Shown here piece after piece: positions 34,703 to 43,275 of a DNA stretch of 64,000 nucleotides. Origin of the DNA: JANWVO01 sp037446555. Lineage in GTDB: Bacteria; Acidobacteriota; Terriglobia; Bryobacterales; Bryobacteraceae. The stretch's first letter is position 1. Each line of letters opens with the position of its first letter. The DNA is taken from assembly GCA_037446555.1 (NCBI GenBank), contig JBBIIK010000018.1, positions 6,240-70,239 of the forward strand, given 5' to 3'. The translations under genes and the position numbers were made by a program. Under the pieces are notes generated by a model. It was not told the DNA's origin, made no database searches, and saw nothing but the letters and a program-made list of their open reading frames with translations.

Positions 34703-35251
34703 ATGGTCGAAAAGTTCAGGCGCAGCGCGGAAGCCGCCGGGGCGGAGGTGGTGGAGGCCCGGGCGGGTGCCGCGCTGGCCGTGCTGGCGCGGCTGCTGAA
34801 GGAAGAGGGCGTGGGCGCGCAAGGCCGGACAGCGGTGTGGCCGGACGGTCCGCTGCGGTCGGCGTTTCATCCAGTGCTGCTGGAACAGATGCTGCCGGGC
34901 GTCTTCGTGGATGTGGGCCGCAAGGCAGCCGCCGCGGCGCATCTGGGGATCACGGAGTTCGATTGCGGCGTGGCGGCGACGGGCACGCTGGTGCAGGACG
35001 CCTCTGCCGCGGCGCAGCGGCTGGCCTCGACGCTGCCGCCTGTCCACATCGCGCTGCTGCGCGCGGACGCCATCGTTTCGAGTCTGGGAGACGCGTTGCG
35101 GCGATTCGATCCGGCGCGCGCACCCTACTTGGCGCTGGTGACGGGCCCGAGCCGCACCGCCGACATCGAGCGCGTACTCACGATCGGCGTGCACGGGCCG
35201 CGCCGCCTTGTCATTCTTCTGTACGAACCGGAGGCCCGCCATGGCCGGTGA
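34703..35251 (+). CDS. lutC: LUD-domain protein LutC (lactate utilisation)
   Basis: LutC is one of three proteins of the LutABC iron-sulfur lactate oxidation complex. This 182-residue LUD-domain protein contains GITEFDCGVAATGTLVQDAS and STLPPVHIALLRADAIV, the conserved core shared with LutB. LVTGPSRTADIERVLTIGVHGP is the typical C-terminal end. The ATG at 34703 is used, and a GTG at 34671 is an alternative. Its stop overlaps the start of the LutBA fusion by 11 bases, showing translational coupling. Confidence 0.9.
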   Translation: MVEKFRRSAEAAGAEVVEARAGAALAVLARLLKEEGVGAQGRTAVWPDGPLRSAFHPVLLEQMLPGVFVDVGRKAAAAAHLGITEFDCGVAATGTLVQDASAAAQRLASTLPPVHIALLRADAIVSSLGDALRRFDPARAPYLALVTGPSRTADIERVLTIGVHGPRRLVILLYEPEARHGR

Positions 35252-37382
35252 ACTTAGGCAGCAGGTGCGCCAGGCGCTCGCACACCCCCACTTGCCCGCC
35301 GCGCTCACGCGTTTCAGCGAGGAATACCGCGCGAGCCGCGCCCGTGCCTATGAAGGGATCGATTTTGAAGCGCTCCGCTCGCGCATCGCCGAACTGAAGG
35401 CTCGCGCCGCCGGGAGGCTGGACCGGCTGGCCGCCCAGTTCGCCGGTGCCGCCTCCGCGCGCGGGGCGCGGGTCGTGCGGCTGCATACTCCGGAAGAAGT
35501 GCGGCAGTACATCGTGGAAGTGGCGCGGCGGCGCGGCGCCCGGCTAGTCGTGAAATCCAAGTCCATGGCGACCGAAGAGATCCACTTGAATGCGGCGCTG
35601 GGAGCCGCAGGGATCGAAGTGCGGGAAACCGACCTCGGCGAGTGGATCGTGCAACTGGCGCGGCAGCGCCCGTCGCACATGGTGCTGCCGGCCATCCATC
35701 TGACGCGCGACGACGTGGCCGGACTGTTCAGCCGCGAAACTGGAGAGCGGCTGGAGGCGGAAATCCCGCGGCTGGTGCGCGTGGCGCGGGAGCAGCTCCG
35801 CGAGAGGTTTCTCCAGGCGGAGGTCGGAATCACCGGCGCCAACATCGCCGTGGCGGAAACCGGCAGCCTGGTGCTGTGCACCAATGAAGGCAACGCGCGG
35901 CTGGTGACGACGCTGCCGCCGGTGCACATCGCCGTATTGGGGATCGAGAAGCTGGTGGAGCGGTTCGAGGAGATCGAACCAGTGCTGGCCGCGCTCCCGC
36001 GGAGCGCCACGGCGCAGCAGATCACGAGCTACGTTTCCATCCTTACCGGTCCGGCCGAGAGCGCGGACGGCGGGCAGAAGGAGATGCACGTGATCCTTTA
36101 CGACCACCGCCGCATCGAGATGTCGGAAGACCCGCTGTTCTGCCAGGCGTTGCAGTGCATTCGCTGCGCCTCCTGCCTGAATGTGTGCCCGGTCTACCGT
36201 CTCGTCGGGGGGCACGTGTTTGGGAAGGTCTACACGGGCGCTATCGGCACGGTTTTGACGGCGTGGATTGAAGGATGGGAGGCTTCGCGGGGTCTCGAAC
36301 AGCTCTGCATTCAATGCGGGGCGTGCCGGGACTATTGCCCGGCGAAGATTGACCTGCCGGAGCTGATCCTTGAGGTGCGCCGCCGCGCGGCTGCCGCCGC
36401 GCCGCGCCCGCTGTCCGAGCGCGCGGCATTGGCGTTGCTCTCCAACCGGCGCGCTTTCCATTCGCTGCTGCGCGCCGCGTCCTTGGCGCAGAAGCCGGTG
36501 ACCGATGGGCCCTGGCTGCGGCACCTGCCGTTGTGGCTTGGCGAGGCGGGCAAAGGCAGGCGCCTGCCCGCGCTGAGCGCGGAGCCGTTGCGCGACCGCT
36601 TCCCGAAGATCGAACAGCCGCCCTCGCCCCGCCGGGTGGCGTTCTTCGCCGGTTGCCTGATCGATTTCGTCTACCCGGAGATCGGCGAGGCGGCGGTGCG
36701 CGTGCTGAACCGCGCCGGCATCGAGGTGGCCTTGCCCGAAGGCCAGACCTGCTGCGGCGCGCCGGCGGTGTTCAGCGGCGTCCCCGAAGCGGCCATCGCG
36801 AATGCGCGCGACAACGTGGAGGTCTTCTCCTGCGATGGATTCGAGGCCGTCCTCTCCGCTTGCCCCACCTGCACGGCGGCCTTGCAGTCCGACACGCCCC
36901 GCCTGCTGCGCGAGGCAAGCGAAGAGCCGCTCGCGGAAAAGGCCGAACAGCTCAGCGCGAAATTCGTGGATATCTCCACGTATCTGCAGAGGCTCGTCGA
37001 GGCAGGCTCCTTGCGGCTGCCGCGCGGCGCAAAGATGCCCGCGCTCACCTATCACGACTCCTGCCACCTGAAGCGCACTCTGCACGCCGATCGCCCGCCG
37101 CGCGAGCTGCTGCTCGGCGCCGGCTGCGAGTTGAGGGAGATGCGCGAATCGGACGTCTGCTGCGGCCTGGGCGGGTCCTATTCGCTCAAGCTGCCGGAGG
37201 TCTCCGCCGCGATGCTGGAGCGCAAGCTCCAGTCCATCGAAGGCACGCATGCCGCCGGGGTAGCGATGGACTGCCCCGGCTGCCTGATGCAGATCCGCGG
37301 CGCCGCCGCCGCCGCCGGGCTTCCCGTCGAAGTGCGGTATACGGCCGAATGGCTCGCGGCGCTCCTTGACGGCGAGGATTGA
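35241..37382 (+). CDS. LutB-LutA fusion protein (lactate oxidation iron-sulfur protein)
   Basis: This 713-residue protein joins LutB and LutA, normally separate. Residues 1-300 form the LUD domain (VKSKSMATEEI, GITGANIAVAETGSL). Two 4Fe-4S motifs follow, CIRCASCLNVCP (Cys 306, 309, 312, 316) and CIQCGACRDYCP (Cys 356, 359, 362, 366). The C-terminal LutA part has two CCG domains (PEGQTCCGAP about 515-530, DVCCGLGGSYS about 635-650) that bind another cluster. The length equals the sum of typical LutB (about 470) and LutA (about 240), so nothing is lost. With LutC it should oxidise lactate to pyruvate in the cytoplasm. No lactate permease is adjacent. Confidence 0.93.
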   Translation: MAGELRQQVRQALAHPHLPAALTRFSEEYRASRARAYEGIDFEALRSRIAELKARAAGRLDRLAAQFAGAASARGARVVRLHTPEEVRQYIVEVARRRGARLVVKSKSMATEEIHLNAALGAAGIEVRETDLGEWIVQLARQRPSHMVLPAIHLTRDDVAGLFSRETGERLEAEIPRLVRVAREQLRERFLQAEVGITGANIAVAETGSLVLCTNEGNARLVTTLPPVHIAVLGIEKLVERFEEIEPVLAALPRSATAQQITSYVSILTGPAESADGGQKEMHVILYDHRRIEMSEDPLFCQALQCIRCASCLNVCPVYRLVGGHVFGKVYTGAIGTVLTAWIEGWEASRGLEQLCIQCGACRDYCPAKIDLPELILEVRRRAAAAAPRPLSERAALALLSNRRAFHSLLRAASLAQKPVTDGPWLRHLPLWLGEAGKGRRLPALSAEPLRDRFPKIEQPPSPRRVAFFAGCLIDFVYPEIGEAAVRVLNRAGIEVALPEGQTCCGAPAVFSGVPEAAIANARDNVEVFSCDGFEAVLSACPTCTAALQSDTPRLLREASEEPLAEKAEQLSAKFVDISTYLQRLVEAGSLRLPRGAKMPALTYHDSCHLKRTLHADRPPRELLLGAGCELREMRESDVCCGLGGSYSLKLPEVSAAMLERKLQSIEGTHAAGVAMDCPGCLMQIRGAAAAAGLPVEVRYTAEWLAALLDGED

Positions 37383-37407
37383 GGCTGGCGGCCCGGCACG
37401 ATATGAT
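37379..37407 (+). promoter_or_regulatory. Promoter of the mannonate-dehydratase-like gene
   Basis: TTGAGG (37379-37384), a 17-base spacer and TATGAT (37402-37407) match the sigma-70 consensus at four and five of six positions. The -35 box overlaps the lutBA stop codon. The gene starts 56 bases further on, behind a clear GGAGG ribosome site. Confidence 0.55.
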
Positions 37408-37462
37408 CTCTGCGAGTCCGCGCCTCCCGGTGCGGGCGACCGTCACCTGAGGAGGACCCCGA

Positions 37463-38566
37463 ATGAGCAGCAGCTTCTCCCGCCGGCGAGCCCTTCATGC
37501 GGCAGCCCTCTGCGCCGCGCCGGGCATGCGCCTCGCCGCGCAGCGCGGCAAGAGGGCGTGGCCTTTCGAGGAAGGCCCGGACACGCCCAAGCTGTGCCTG
37601 GAGATCGCGTGGAACACATTCACCGAACGCGACCTGCGCCGCATCCGGCAACTCGGCATCACGCACGTGCTCAGCGGATGGGGGCGGATCCCGTGGGACG
37701 AGACCGAGCTGCGCGCCAAGATGGACCGCATCCGCGCGGCGGGCATGACGCTCTACAACCTGATGATCAGCGGCTTCCCGAACACGATCTACGGCCGCCC
37801 GGGGCGCGACGAGGAAATTGAAAAGGTGATCCAGTCGATCCGCGTGGCCGGCCGGTGCGGCCTGCCCGTAGTCGAATACAACTTTTACGCCTACCGGCTG
37901 GTGGAAGGTTACTACGAGGAGTTGGGCCGAGGCGGCGCCGGCATGACCGCCTACACCTATGACAAGGTGAAAGACCTGCCCCCGCGGCCGGAAATCGGCA
38001 CGCATTCCCTCGATGAAATGTGGAAACACATCACCTATTTTCTGAAGGCAGTGATCCCGGAATCAGAAAAAGCCGGCGTGCGCATGGCGCTGCACCCGAA
38101 CGACCCGCCCGTGCCCCTCAGCCGCGGCTCCGGGCAGTTCATGGCTACGCTCGAGGGCTGGAAAAAGCTCGTTAGCATCGTGCCGAGCCCCTCCAACGGC
38201 ATCACCTACGATTGCGGCGTCACAAAGGAGCTCGGCGAGGACCCGGTGGAGGTCTTCCGCTACTTCATGCAGCGGAAAGCCATCAACCACATGCACTACC
38301 GCAATGTGCGGGTGCGCAAGCCCTATGTCGACTACACCGAGGTGTTCCCCGACGAGGGCGAAGTCGACATGTTCGCCGTAATGAAAGAGGTCGTCCGGCT
38401 CGGCTACAACGGGATCATCTACCCCGAACACCCGCGCGCGCTCGACATCGACCGCGAACGCCCGGATTTCAAGCCCTACTACCCCGGCGGCGGCTCCTAC
38501 GGCGGCTACGCCTACAACGCCGGCTACACCCGCGCCATGCTGCAAGCCGCAATGGCGAGCGTGTGA
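37463..38566 (+). CDS. Exported mannonate-dehydratase-like TIM-barrel protein
   Basis: This 367-residue protein has a twin-arginine leader (SRRRALHAAALCAAPG) and a TIM-barrel related to xylose isomerase and mannonate dehydratase (UxuA). MALHPNDPPVPLSRG corresponds to the UxuA HPDDPP metal site. NHMHYRNVRVRKPYVDYTEVFPDEGEVDM matches the conserved HxRN...GxVDM region, and the Glu/Asp/His metal ligands appear present. A true UxuA is cytoplasmic, so the Tat signal suggests a different, extracytoplasmic sugar-acid substrate. Good ribosome site GAGGAGG upstream. Confidence 0.83.
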   Translation: MSSSFSRRRALHAAALCAAPGMRLAAQRGKRAWPFEEGPDTPKLCLEIAWNTFTERDLRRIRQLGITHVLSGWGRIPWDETELRAKMDRIRAAGMTLYNLMISGFPNTIYGRPGRDEEIEKVIQSIRVAGRCGLPVVEYNFYAYRLVEGYYEELGRGGAGMTAYTYDKVKDLPPRPEIGTHSLDEMWKHITYFLKAVIPESEKAGVRMALHPNDPPVPLSRGSGQFMATLEGWKKLVSIVPSPSNGITYDCGVTKELGEDPVEVFRYFMQRKAINHMHYRNVRVRKPYVDYTEVFPDEGEVDMFAVMKEVVRLGYNGIIYPEHPRALDIDRERPDFKPYYPGGGSYGGYAYNAGYTRAMLQAAMASV

Positions 38567-38571
38567 CAGCT

Positions 38572-39891
38572 CTACAGCTTGCTCACCTCGGTGCGGCGCG
38601 ACCAGACCTTCTCGAAGGCGCGCACGTACTGCTCGATCAGCTCGTCCGCCTCGCCGTGCATCAGCGGCAGGAAGATGTGCGTGGCGTTGACCTGTGCGTT
38701 GCCCGGCATCCGCTCCGGAATCACAGGCGGATGGTGCCACCATTTCGCCTCCGCGTAAATCTTCATCTTGTGCTGCTCGGGGTAGTCCCACACGGTAACG
38801 CCAACGCCCTCGCCCTTCAATGCCCGCACCAGTTGATCCCGCGAAAAGTCCGCCTTCACCGAGTCCAGGAACAGCATGTTCGCGTGATAGTAAACGCGCT
38901 TCTGATCCGGACGGCAACGCGGCTCGGACAACCCGGCGAGCTGCGTCAAGCGGTCATTCAGCTTCCGCACGTTGCGCCGGACAATTTCATTGCGCTCCTC
39001 CAGCCCGCGCAACTGCACCCGCGCCACCGCAGCGGCAAACGGGTGCATCCTGTACTTCTGCCCGAAGCCCGTGCCCTCGTAGGCGCGCACGGGGCTGTTC
39101 GCGGGGAATTTCACCGGATCCTCGTAGTGCCCGAACGCCGCCGCGCGCTCGAAAGACTCGCGCCTCTGGTACATCCCCATTCCGCCTTCCACGGTGGGCA
39201 GCACCTTGGAAGCCTGGAAGGAGTAAATCCCCATGACGCCCCACGTACCCATTGCCTTGCCTTGCATCCACGCGCCATGGGCGTGCGCGGCGTCTTCCAG
39301 CAGAATGAGCCCCTGCTCCTTGCACCAGGCGGCGATGTGATCCATCTCGCACGGCAGCCCCCAACTGTGCATCGCCACCACGGCGCGCGTGCGCGGCGTC
39401 AGCTTACGCTTCGCGTCCTCCAGATCAAAGCAGGCGGTCTTCGGATCGATATCAATAAAGATCGGAACCAGTCCGAAGAACCGCATCGCCAGACACGTCG
39501 AAAAGAACGTGTAGGACGGCACCATGACCTCGCTGCCTGGCGGCAGGTCGAGCGCGAAATACATGGATGTCAGCGCGCTCGAGCCGTTCATGTGCGCCTT
39601 GACGAACGGCGATTTCGTGTACTCCTTCCACTCGTTCTCGAACTTCGGCAACGCGTCATAGTAGGTATTGGCCTCGATCAACTCGTGCAGCGCCTGGCGC
39701 TCGGCCGGCCCGTAACGGGGCCACCGCGTCAGCTCCTTGATCTTCTCCGCCGGATAGGTCACCGCAGCCGGTCCGCCCAGCGCCGCCAGTGCGGCCCGCG
39801 GCAGCAAGACTCCCGCTGCGCCCGCCGCGGCCGCGCTTTGCAGCACGAAATCCCGGCGCGTATCCGCGTTTCTTTGCGTCTGTTTTTCCAT
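38572..39891 (-). CDS. Tat-exported DegT/DnrJ/EryC1/StrS aminotransferase
   Basis: This 439-residue PLP enzyme is of the sugar aminotransferase family. It has GSSALTSMYFALDLPPGSEV, FIDIDPKTACFDLED, LEDAAHAHGAW with the pyridine-contact Asp, and FQASKVLPTVEGG with the Schiff-base Lys. The N-terminus has a twin-arginine signal (TRRDFVLQSAAAAGAAG), so the folded, PLP-loaded protein seems to be exported. That is uncommon for a sugar-nucleotide aminotransferase. The ATG at 39891 is chosen; the frame is open above it into the next gene. It lies 20 bases after the ceramidase-like gene and is probably co-transcribed. Confidence 0.87.
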   Translation of the reverse strand: MEKQTQRNADTRRDFVLQSAAAAGAAGVLLPRAALAALGGPAAVTYPAEKIKELTRWPRYGPAERQALHELIEANTYYDALPKFENEWKEYTKSPFVKAHMNGSSALTSMYFALDLPPGSEVMVPSYTFFSTCLAMRFFGLVPIFIDIDPKTACFDLEDAKRKLTPRTRAVVAMHSWGLPCEMDHIAAWCKEQGLILLEDAAHAHGAWMQGKAMGTWGVMGIYSFQASKVLPTVEGGMGMYQRRESFERAAAFGHYEDPVKFPANSPVRAYEGTGFGQKYRMHPFAAAVARVQLRGLEERNEIVRRNVRKLNDRLTQLAGLSEPRCRPDQKRVYYHANMLFLDSVKADFSRDQLVRALKGEGVGVTVWDYPEQHKMKIYAEAKWWHHPPVIPERMPGNAQVNATHIFLPLMHGEADELIEQYVRAFEKVWSRRTEVSKL

Positions 39892-39911
39892 GATCGCTCC
39901 CCTCTTTTTTG

Positions 39912-41264
39912 CTAGATTTGTGCCAGTTCCCGGATGGCCTTCCGGAGGATTTCCTCGCTCCCGGGCGCCACATGGGCGGCGCCCGGCTCGTATCCGCCAA
40001 GACGGTAGTCCTCGTCCCGGCACAGATAGCCGGGGAAGATGTCGCCGTAACCCGCCGCGCAGGCGAAGCGTCCTGCCGCGGCCTCTTGCGCCTCCCGCTG
40101 AAAGGCCAGCAGCGGCTCGCCGGGCAGGCAGAGCACAACCACCGGCCCCAGGCGCAGCGCACAGGCGGCAAGCGCCCGCTCGCGGCGCTGAAATGCCATA
40201 CGGATGGCGGCGCGGTAGGCCTCAGCGTCCGTCCGCGACTCCTCGATGCGGTGCGGCTCGGAAGTCTTGGGCAACCGCAACGGAACCGTACGCCACACCA
40301 TCTCCGAGGCTGTTTCATAAGTGGCGGACGCGATGGCGCGCCGCATCCCCTCCGCCAGCCTGGCGGCCAGTTCCTTGCGCTGCTCTTCCCTTCCCTGGTT
40401 GTACTTGCCCACGGTGACGTCTCCGCCGCAGCCGGTGAAGTAGATCAACGGCGCACCTGTCTCCTTCTCCAATGCCGCCCGCGCCGCGCCCACGAAATCC
40501 GCCGAAACGCGCCCGTCGCAGCAGAAAGTCTGCGGGTGCGTGGCGTAGAAGACGAGCCGTGCAATGACGCCGCCCGCGCCTTCCAGCGTCACGCAGCGCA
40601 CGTCCGGGTCAATCTCGCCTTCGGGCAGCGCGGCAAGCTCCGGCGTCCGCGCCGTGCTGCTGAACCGCGTGACGATCTTGCCGTCCACCATCAGCCGGCG
40701 CGCACTCGCCACGCGGTCTACGCGCGCGAGGCTCGTTCCCACGCGACGGACTTCGGCCAGGTTGCGCGACGCCGCTGCTGGCGCATTCGCCATCCTCTCT
40801 GCCAGCGCTGAGAGGTATCGAGCCGACATCCGCAGCGCCGAAGGGCGCGCCCTCTGGAGGATCGGATAGGCATCTTCCACCACATAGGGCGCCGTGTGCT
40901 GATGCACTGTATGCACCCACACGTTCCGCCGCGAAGTGGCCGCGCCGTGCGCCAGCGCGGAGCACAGCCGGTCGTGCGTCGCGCCGCCCGCGCCGCACCA
41001 GTCAAGCGCCGCCAGTACCACGCGCACGCCGCCACCCTCGATGACGATCCCCTTGCACCAGAGCGGATCCAGCACCTCCCGGACGGGCTCCACCCAGATG
41101 TTCGGCTGCTTCGGCGGCGGCGTCACTTCACAGGCGAACGCCGCTGCGCGCACGCCAGGGCTGCGGTGGAACAGGAAGCCCGGCAATGCGAGGGCTCCCC
41201 ACTGCCTCCGCGTCATCCTGGACGTCGCCCCAACTTTCTGCATGGCAGGCCAGCCGCGTTTCAT
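39912..41264 (-). CDS. Neutral-ceramidase-like exported hydrolase
   Basis: This 450-residue protein resembles the N-terminal catalytic domain of alkaline/neutral non-lysosomal ceramidases. VHTVHQHTAPYV supplies the paired His zinc-binding pattern. FYATHPQTFCCDGRVSADFVGAARAALEKE corresponds to the later HP...D..G segment, and YFTGCGGDV to the GxxGD region. A twin-arginine motif (TRRQWGALALPG) is present near residue 18. The true ceramide substrate is not implied, since bacterial members act on unknown amides. It is transcribed leftward with the aminotransferase. Confidence 0.72.
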   Translation of the reverse strand: MKRGWPAMQKVGATSRMTRRQWGALALPGFLFHRSPGVRAAAFACEVTPPPKQPNIWVEPVREVLDPLWCKGIVIEGGGVRVVLAALDWCGAGGATHDRLCSALAHGAATSRRNVWVHTVHQHTAPYVVEDAYPILQRARPSALRMSARYLSALAERMANAPAAASRNLAEVRRVGTSLARVDRVASARRLMVDGKIVTRFSSTARTPELAALPEGEIDPDVRCVTLEGAGGVIARLVFYATHPQTFCCDGRVSADFVGAARAALEKETGAPLIYFTGCGGDVTVGKYNQGREEQRKELAARLAEGMRRAIASATYETASEMVWRTVPLRLPKTSEPHRIEESRTDAEAYRAAIRMAFQRRERALAACALRLGPVVVLCLPGEPLLAFQREAQEAAAGRFACAAGYGDIFPGYLCRDEDYRLGGYEPGAAHVAPGSEEILRKAIRELAQI

Positions 41265-41364
41265 TGAGTATATGCGCGCCTGCTGCGGTTGTCACCGCCC
41301 GGATAGGGCTACACTGAAAGCAGAGGAGCCACACGGCCTCGGGGGAAAGAGAGGGACTTCGACT

Positions 41365-42192
41365 ATGAACCGTTCTTTTTGGCTGACGATTGCTGCAGCA
41401 GCGCTCCTGCTCCCGGCGGGGTGCAAGAAGGAGCCCGCCAGCGAGGCTCAGACGCAGCAGCAGATCGAGGAGGCGCAGAAGAAGCTCGCGGAAGCCGAGC
41501 AGCAGGCCGCCGAGGCGCGCCGGCAACTCGAAGAAGCGCAGCAGAAGGCTGCGCAGCAACAGGCGCAGGGCGGCCGCGGCCAGGCAGCGCAGTCTTCAGG
41601 CGCTGCCCCGGGTGCGGCGGCGCCGCGCGGCGCTTCTCCCGCAGCTTCTTCCACTGTCCCGGCGCAGCCCGCGGCGAAGCCCGTGACGCTGCCCGAAGGC
41701 ACACAGATCGTAATCCGCACCACAAACACGCTCACCACGAAAGAACTGAAGAACGGCGAGCGCTTCCTTGCCACGCTGCACCAGCCGCTTGTTGTGGACG
41801 GCGTGACGCTAGCCGCCAAGGGCGCCGAGGTGGAAGGAGTCGTGGTCGAGAGCGATCCCGGCGGGCGCGTGAAAGGCGTGGCGCAGCTCGGCGTGGCGCT
41901 GCGCTCCATCCAGACGGCAGCCGGGAAAGTCGAGATCCAGACCGGCGCTTACGTCACCGAGGCGAAAAGCAGCGTGAAAAAGGACGTCACGCGGGGAGCG
42001 ATCATGACCGGCGTGGGCGCAGCCATCGGCGCCATCGCCGGTGGCGGCAAGGGCGCTGCGGTAGGCGCGGGCGTCGGCGCGGGCGCGGGCGCGGCCACGG
42101 CGGTGGCCACGCGCGGCGAACCGGCCGCGATTCCGGCCGAGAGCGTGCTGACCTTCCGCCTGAAGCAACCCGTGACAGTTGCGGTGAAGTAG
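41365..42192 (+). CDS. Lipoprotein with coiled coil and glycine-zipper-like tail
   Basis: This 275-residue lipoprotein has a lipobox (LLLPAGC) after a short signal. A heptad-rich coiled coil (residues 25-75: QIEEAQKKLAEAEQQ) is followed by a low-complexity Ala/Pro linker. A beta domain then contains TQIVIRTTNTLTTKELKNGERFLATL. The C-terminal part has a glycine-alanine zipper (GVGAAIGAIAGGGKGAAVGAG), as seen in outer-membrane-associated proteins. The function is unknown, possibly envelope stability. The ATG at 41365 is selected by the signal peptide. Confidence 0.82.
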   Translation: MNRSFWLTIAAAALLLPAGCKKEPASEAQTQQQIEEAQKKLAEAEQQAAEARRQLEEAQQKAAQQQAQGGRGQAAQSSGAAPGAAAPRGASPAASSTVPAQPAAKPVTLPEGTQIVIRTTNTLTTKELKNGERFLATLHQPLVVDGVTLAAKGAEVEGVVVESDPGGRVKGVAQLGVALRSIQTAAGKVEIQTGAYVTEAKSSVKKDVTRGAIMTGVGAAIGAIAGGGKGAAVGAGVGAGAGAATAVATRGEPAAIPAESVLTFRLKQPVTVAVK

Positions 42193-42208
42193 CGCGGCCC
42201 AACAGATC

Positions 42209-42245
42209 CGGTGATCCGCCCCTCAGCCGAGGTGGCGGATCACCG
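42209..42245. terminator. Twelve-base-pair hairpin between convergent genes
   Basis: CGGTGATCCGCC and GGCGGATCACCG form a perfect 12-bp stem around 13 bases. It covers the last codons of the leftward dehydrogenase gene and the gap to the lipoprotein gene. It probably acts as a shared terminator, although no T-run is present. Confidence 0.5.
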
Positions 42246-43230
42246 CATCAGTGAATTCTGCCGTAGTGGCGTTGCCGCCGACGTCACGCGTCAGGTGCGT
42301 CCCTTCCGCATAAGTCGCCATCACAGCCCGCTGCAACCGGTCCGCAGCCGCGCCTTCGCCCAGGTGGCGCAGCATGAGGATCGCCGACGAGATCAACGCC
42401 GTGGGGTTGGCGATGCCGTGGCCGGCGATGTCGGGCGCGGAGCCGTGCACGGCTTCGAACACCGCGCATTTCTCGCCCATGTTGGCTCCCGGCACGACGC
42501 CCAGCCCGCCCACCAGCCCTGCCGCCAGGTCCGACACAATGTCGCCGTAAAGGTTCGGCAGCAGCAGGACGTCGAACGTCTCCGGCCGCATCACCAGTTG
42601 CATGGCGGCGTTGTCCACGATCAGTTCCTTGTAAGCGATGTCGGGATACTCGGTGGCCACTTCGCGGCAACAGCGGATGAAGAGCCCGTCGCTCAGCTTC
42701 ATGATGTTGGCCTTGTGCACGGCGGTCACCTTGCGCCGCCCGTTCTTCCGCGCGTAGGCAAAGGCGTAGTGGGCGATCCGCAGTGAGGCGAAGCGCGTGA
42801 TGATCTTCAGGCTCTCCACCACGTCTTTCACCACCTCGTGCTCCAACCCGGAATAAAGATCCTCCGTGTTTTCGCGGAAGATCACCATGTCGATGTTGAC
42901 GTCCTGGAAGCGCGTCTTGAGTCCAGGCAGGGTGAAGACCGGACGCACGTTGGCGAACAGGTCGAGCGTCTTCCGCAGCGCTACGTTCACGCTCTTGAAG
43001 CCGCCGGCCACGGGCGTCGTCACCGGGCCTTTGAGCCCCACACCCGTCCTCTCCATCGATTCGAGAACGTGCGGGGGCAGGCTCGAGCCGGACTTCTCGA
43101 TGATCTCCGCGCTCAGCTCCGCCGTTTCCCAGTCGATCTTCACGCCGGTCGCATCGACGGCGCGCACAGCCGCCCCGGCAACCTCCGGCCCGATGCCGTC
43201 TCCGGGAATCAACGTTACCTTGTGTGCCAC
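42223..43230 (-). CDS. NAD-dependent isocitrate dehydrogenase family protein
   Basis: This 335-residue enzyme is of the isocitrate/isopropylmalate dehydrogenase family. It has VTLIPGDGIGPEV at the start and RENTEDLYSGLEHE, where the Ser/Asn pattern is typical of isocitrate dehydrogenase (IDH3-like, NAD type). AVHKANIMKLSDG carries the catalytic Lys, and LPNLYGDIVSDLAAGLVGGLGVVPGAN the metal-binding Asp. Family members also use homoisocitrate or isopropylmalate, but leu genes are not adjacent. The GTG at 43230 is chosen since the protein starts right at the first strand. It is divergent from purH. Confidence 0.85.
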   Translation of the reverse strand: MAHKVTLIPGDGIGPEVAGAAVRAVDATGVKIDWETAELSAEIIEKSGSSLPPHVLESMERTGVGLKGPVTTPVAGGFKSVNVALRKTLDLFANVRPVFTLPGLKTRFQDVNIDMVIFRENTEDLYSGLEHEVVKDVVESLKIITRFASLRIAHYAFAYARKNGRRKVTAVHKANIMKLSDGLFIRCCREVATEYPDIAYKELIVDNAAMQLVMRPETFDVLLLPNLYGDIVSDLAAGLVGGLGVVPGANMGEKCAVFEAVHGSAPDIAGHGIANPTALISSAILMLRHLGEGAAADRLQRAVMATYAEGTHLTRDVGGNATTAEFTDAVIRHLG

Positions 43231-43275
43231 GCTCTCATGGTAACAGGGGTCTCCCGGATGGCAGAATAAAAAGTC

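Noticed and set aside
43200..43230. A seven-codon upstream frame (MRAWHTR) before the dehydrogenase
   Set aside because: It overlaps the real GTG start in another frame and has no sign of attenuation structure.
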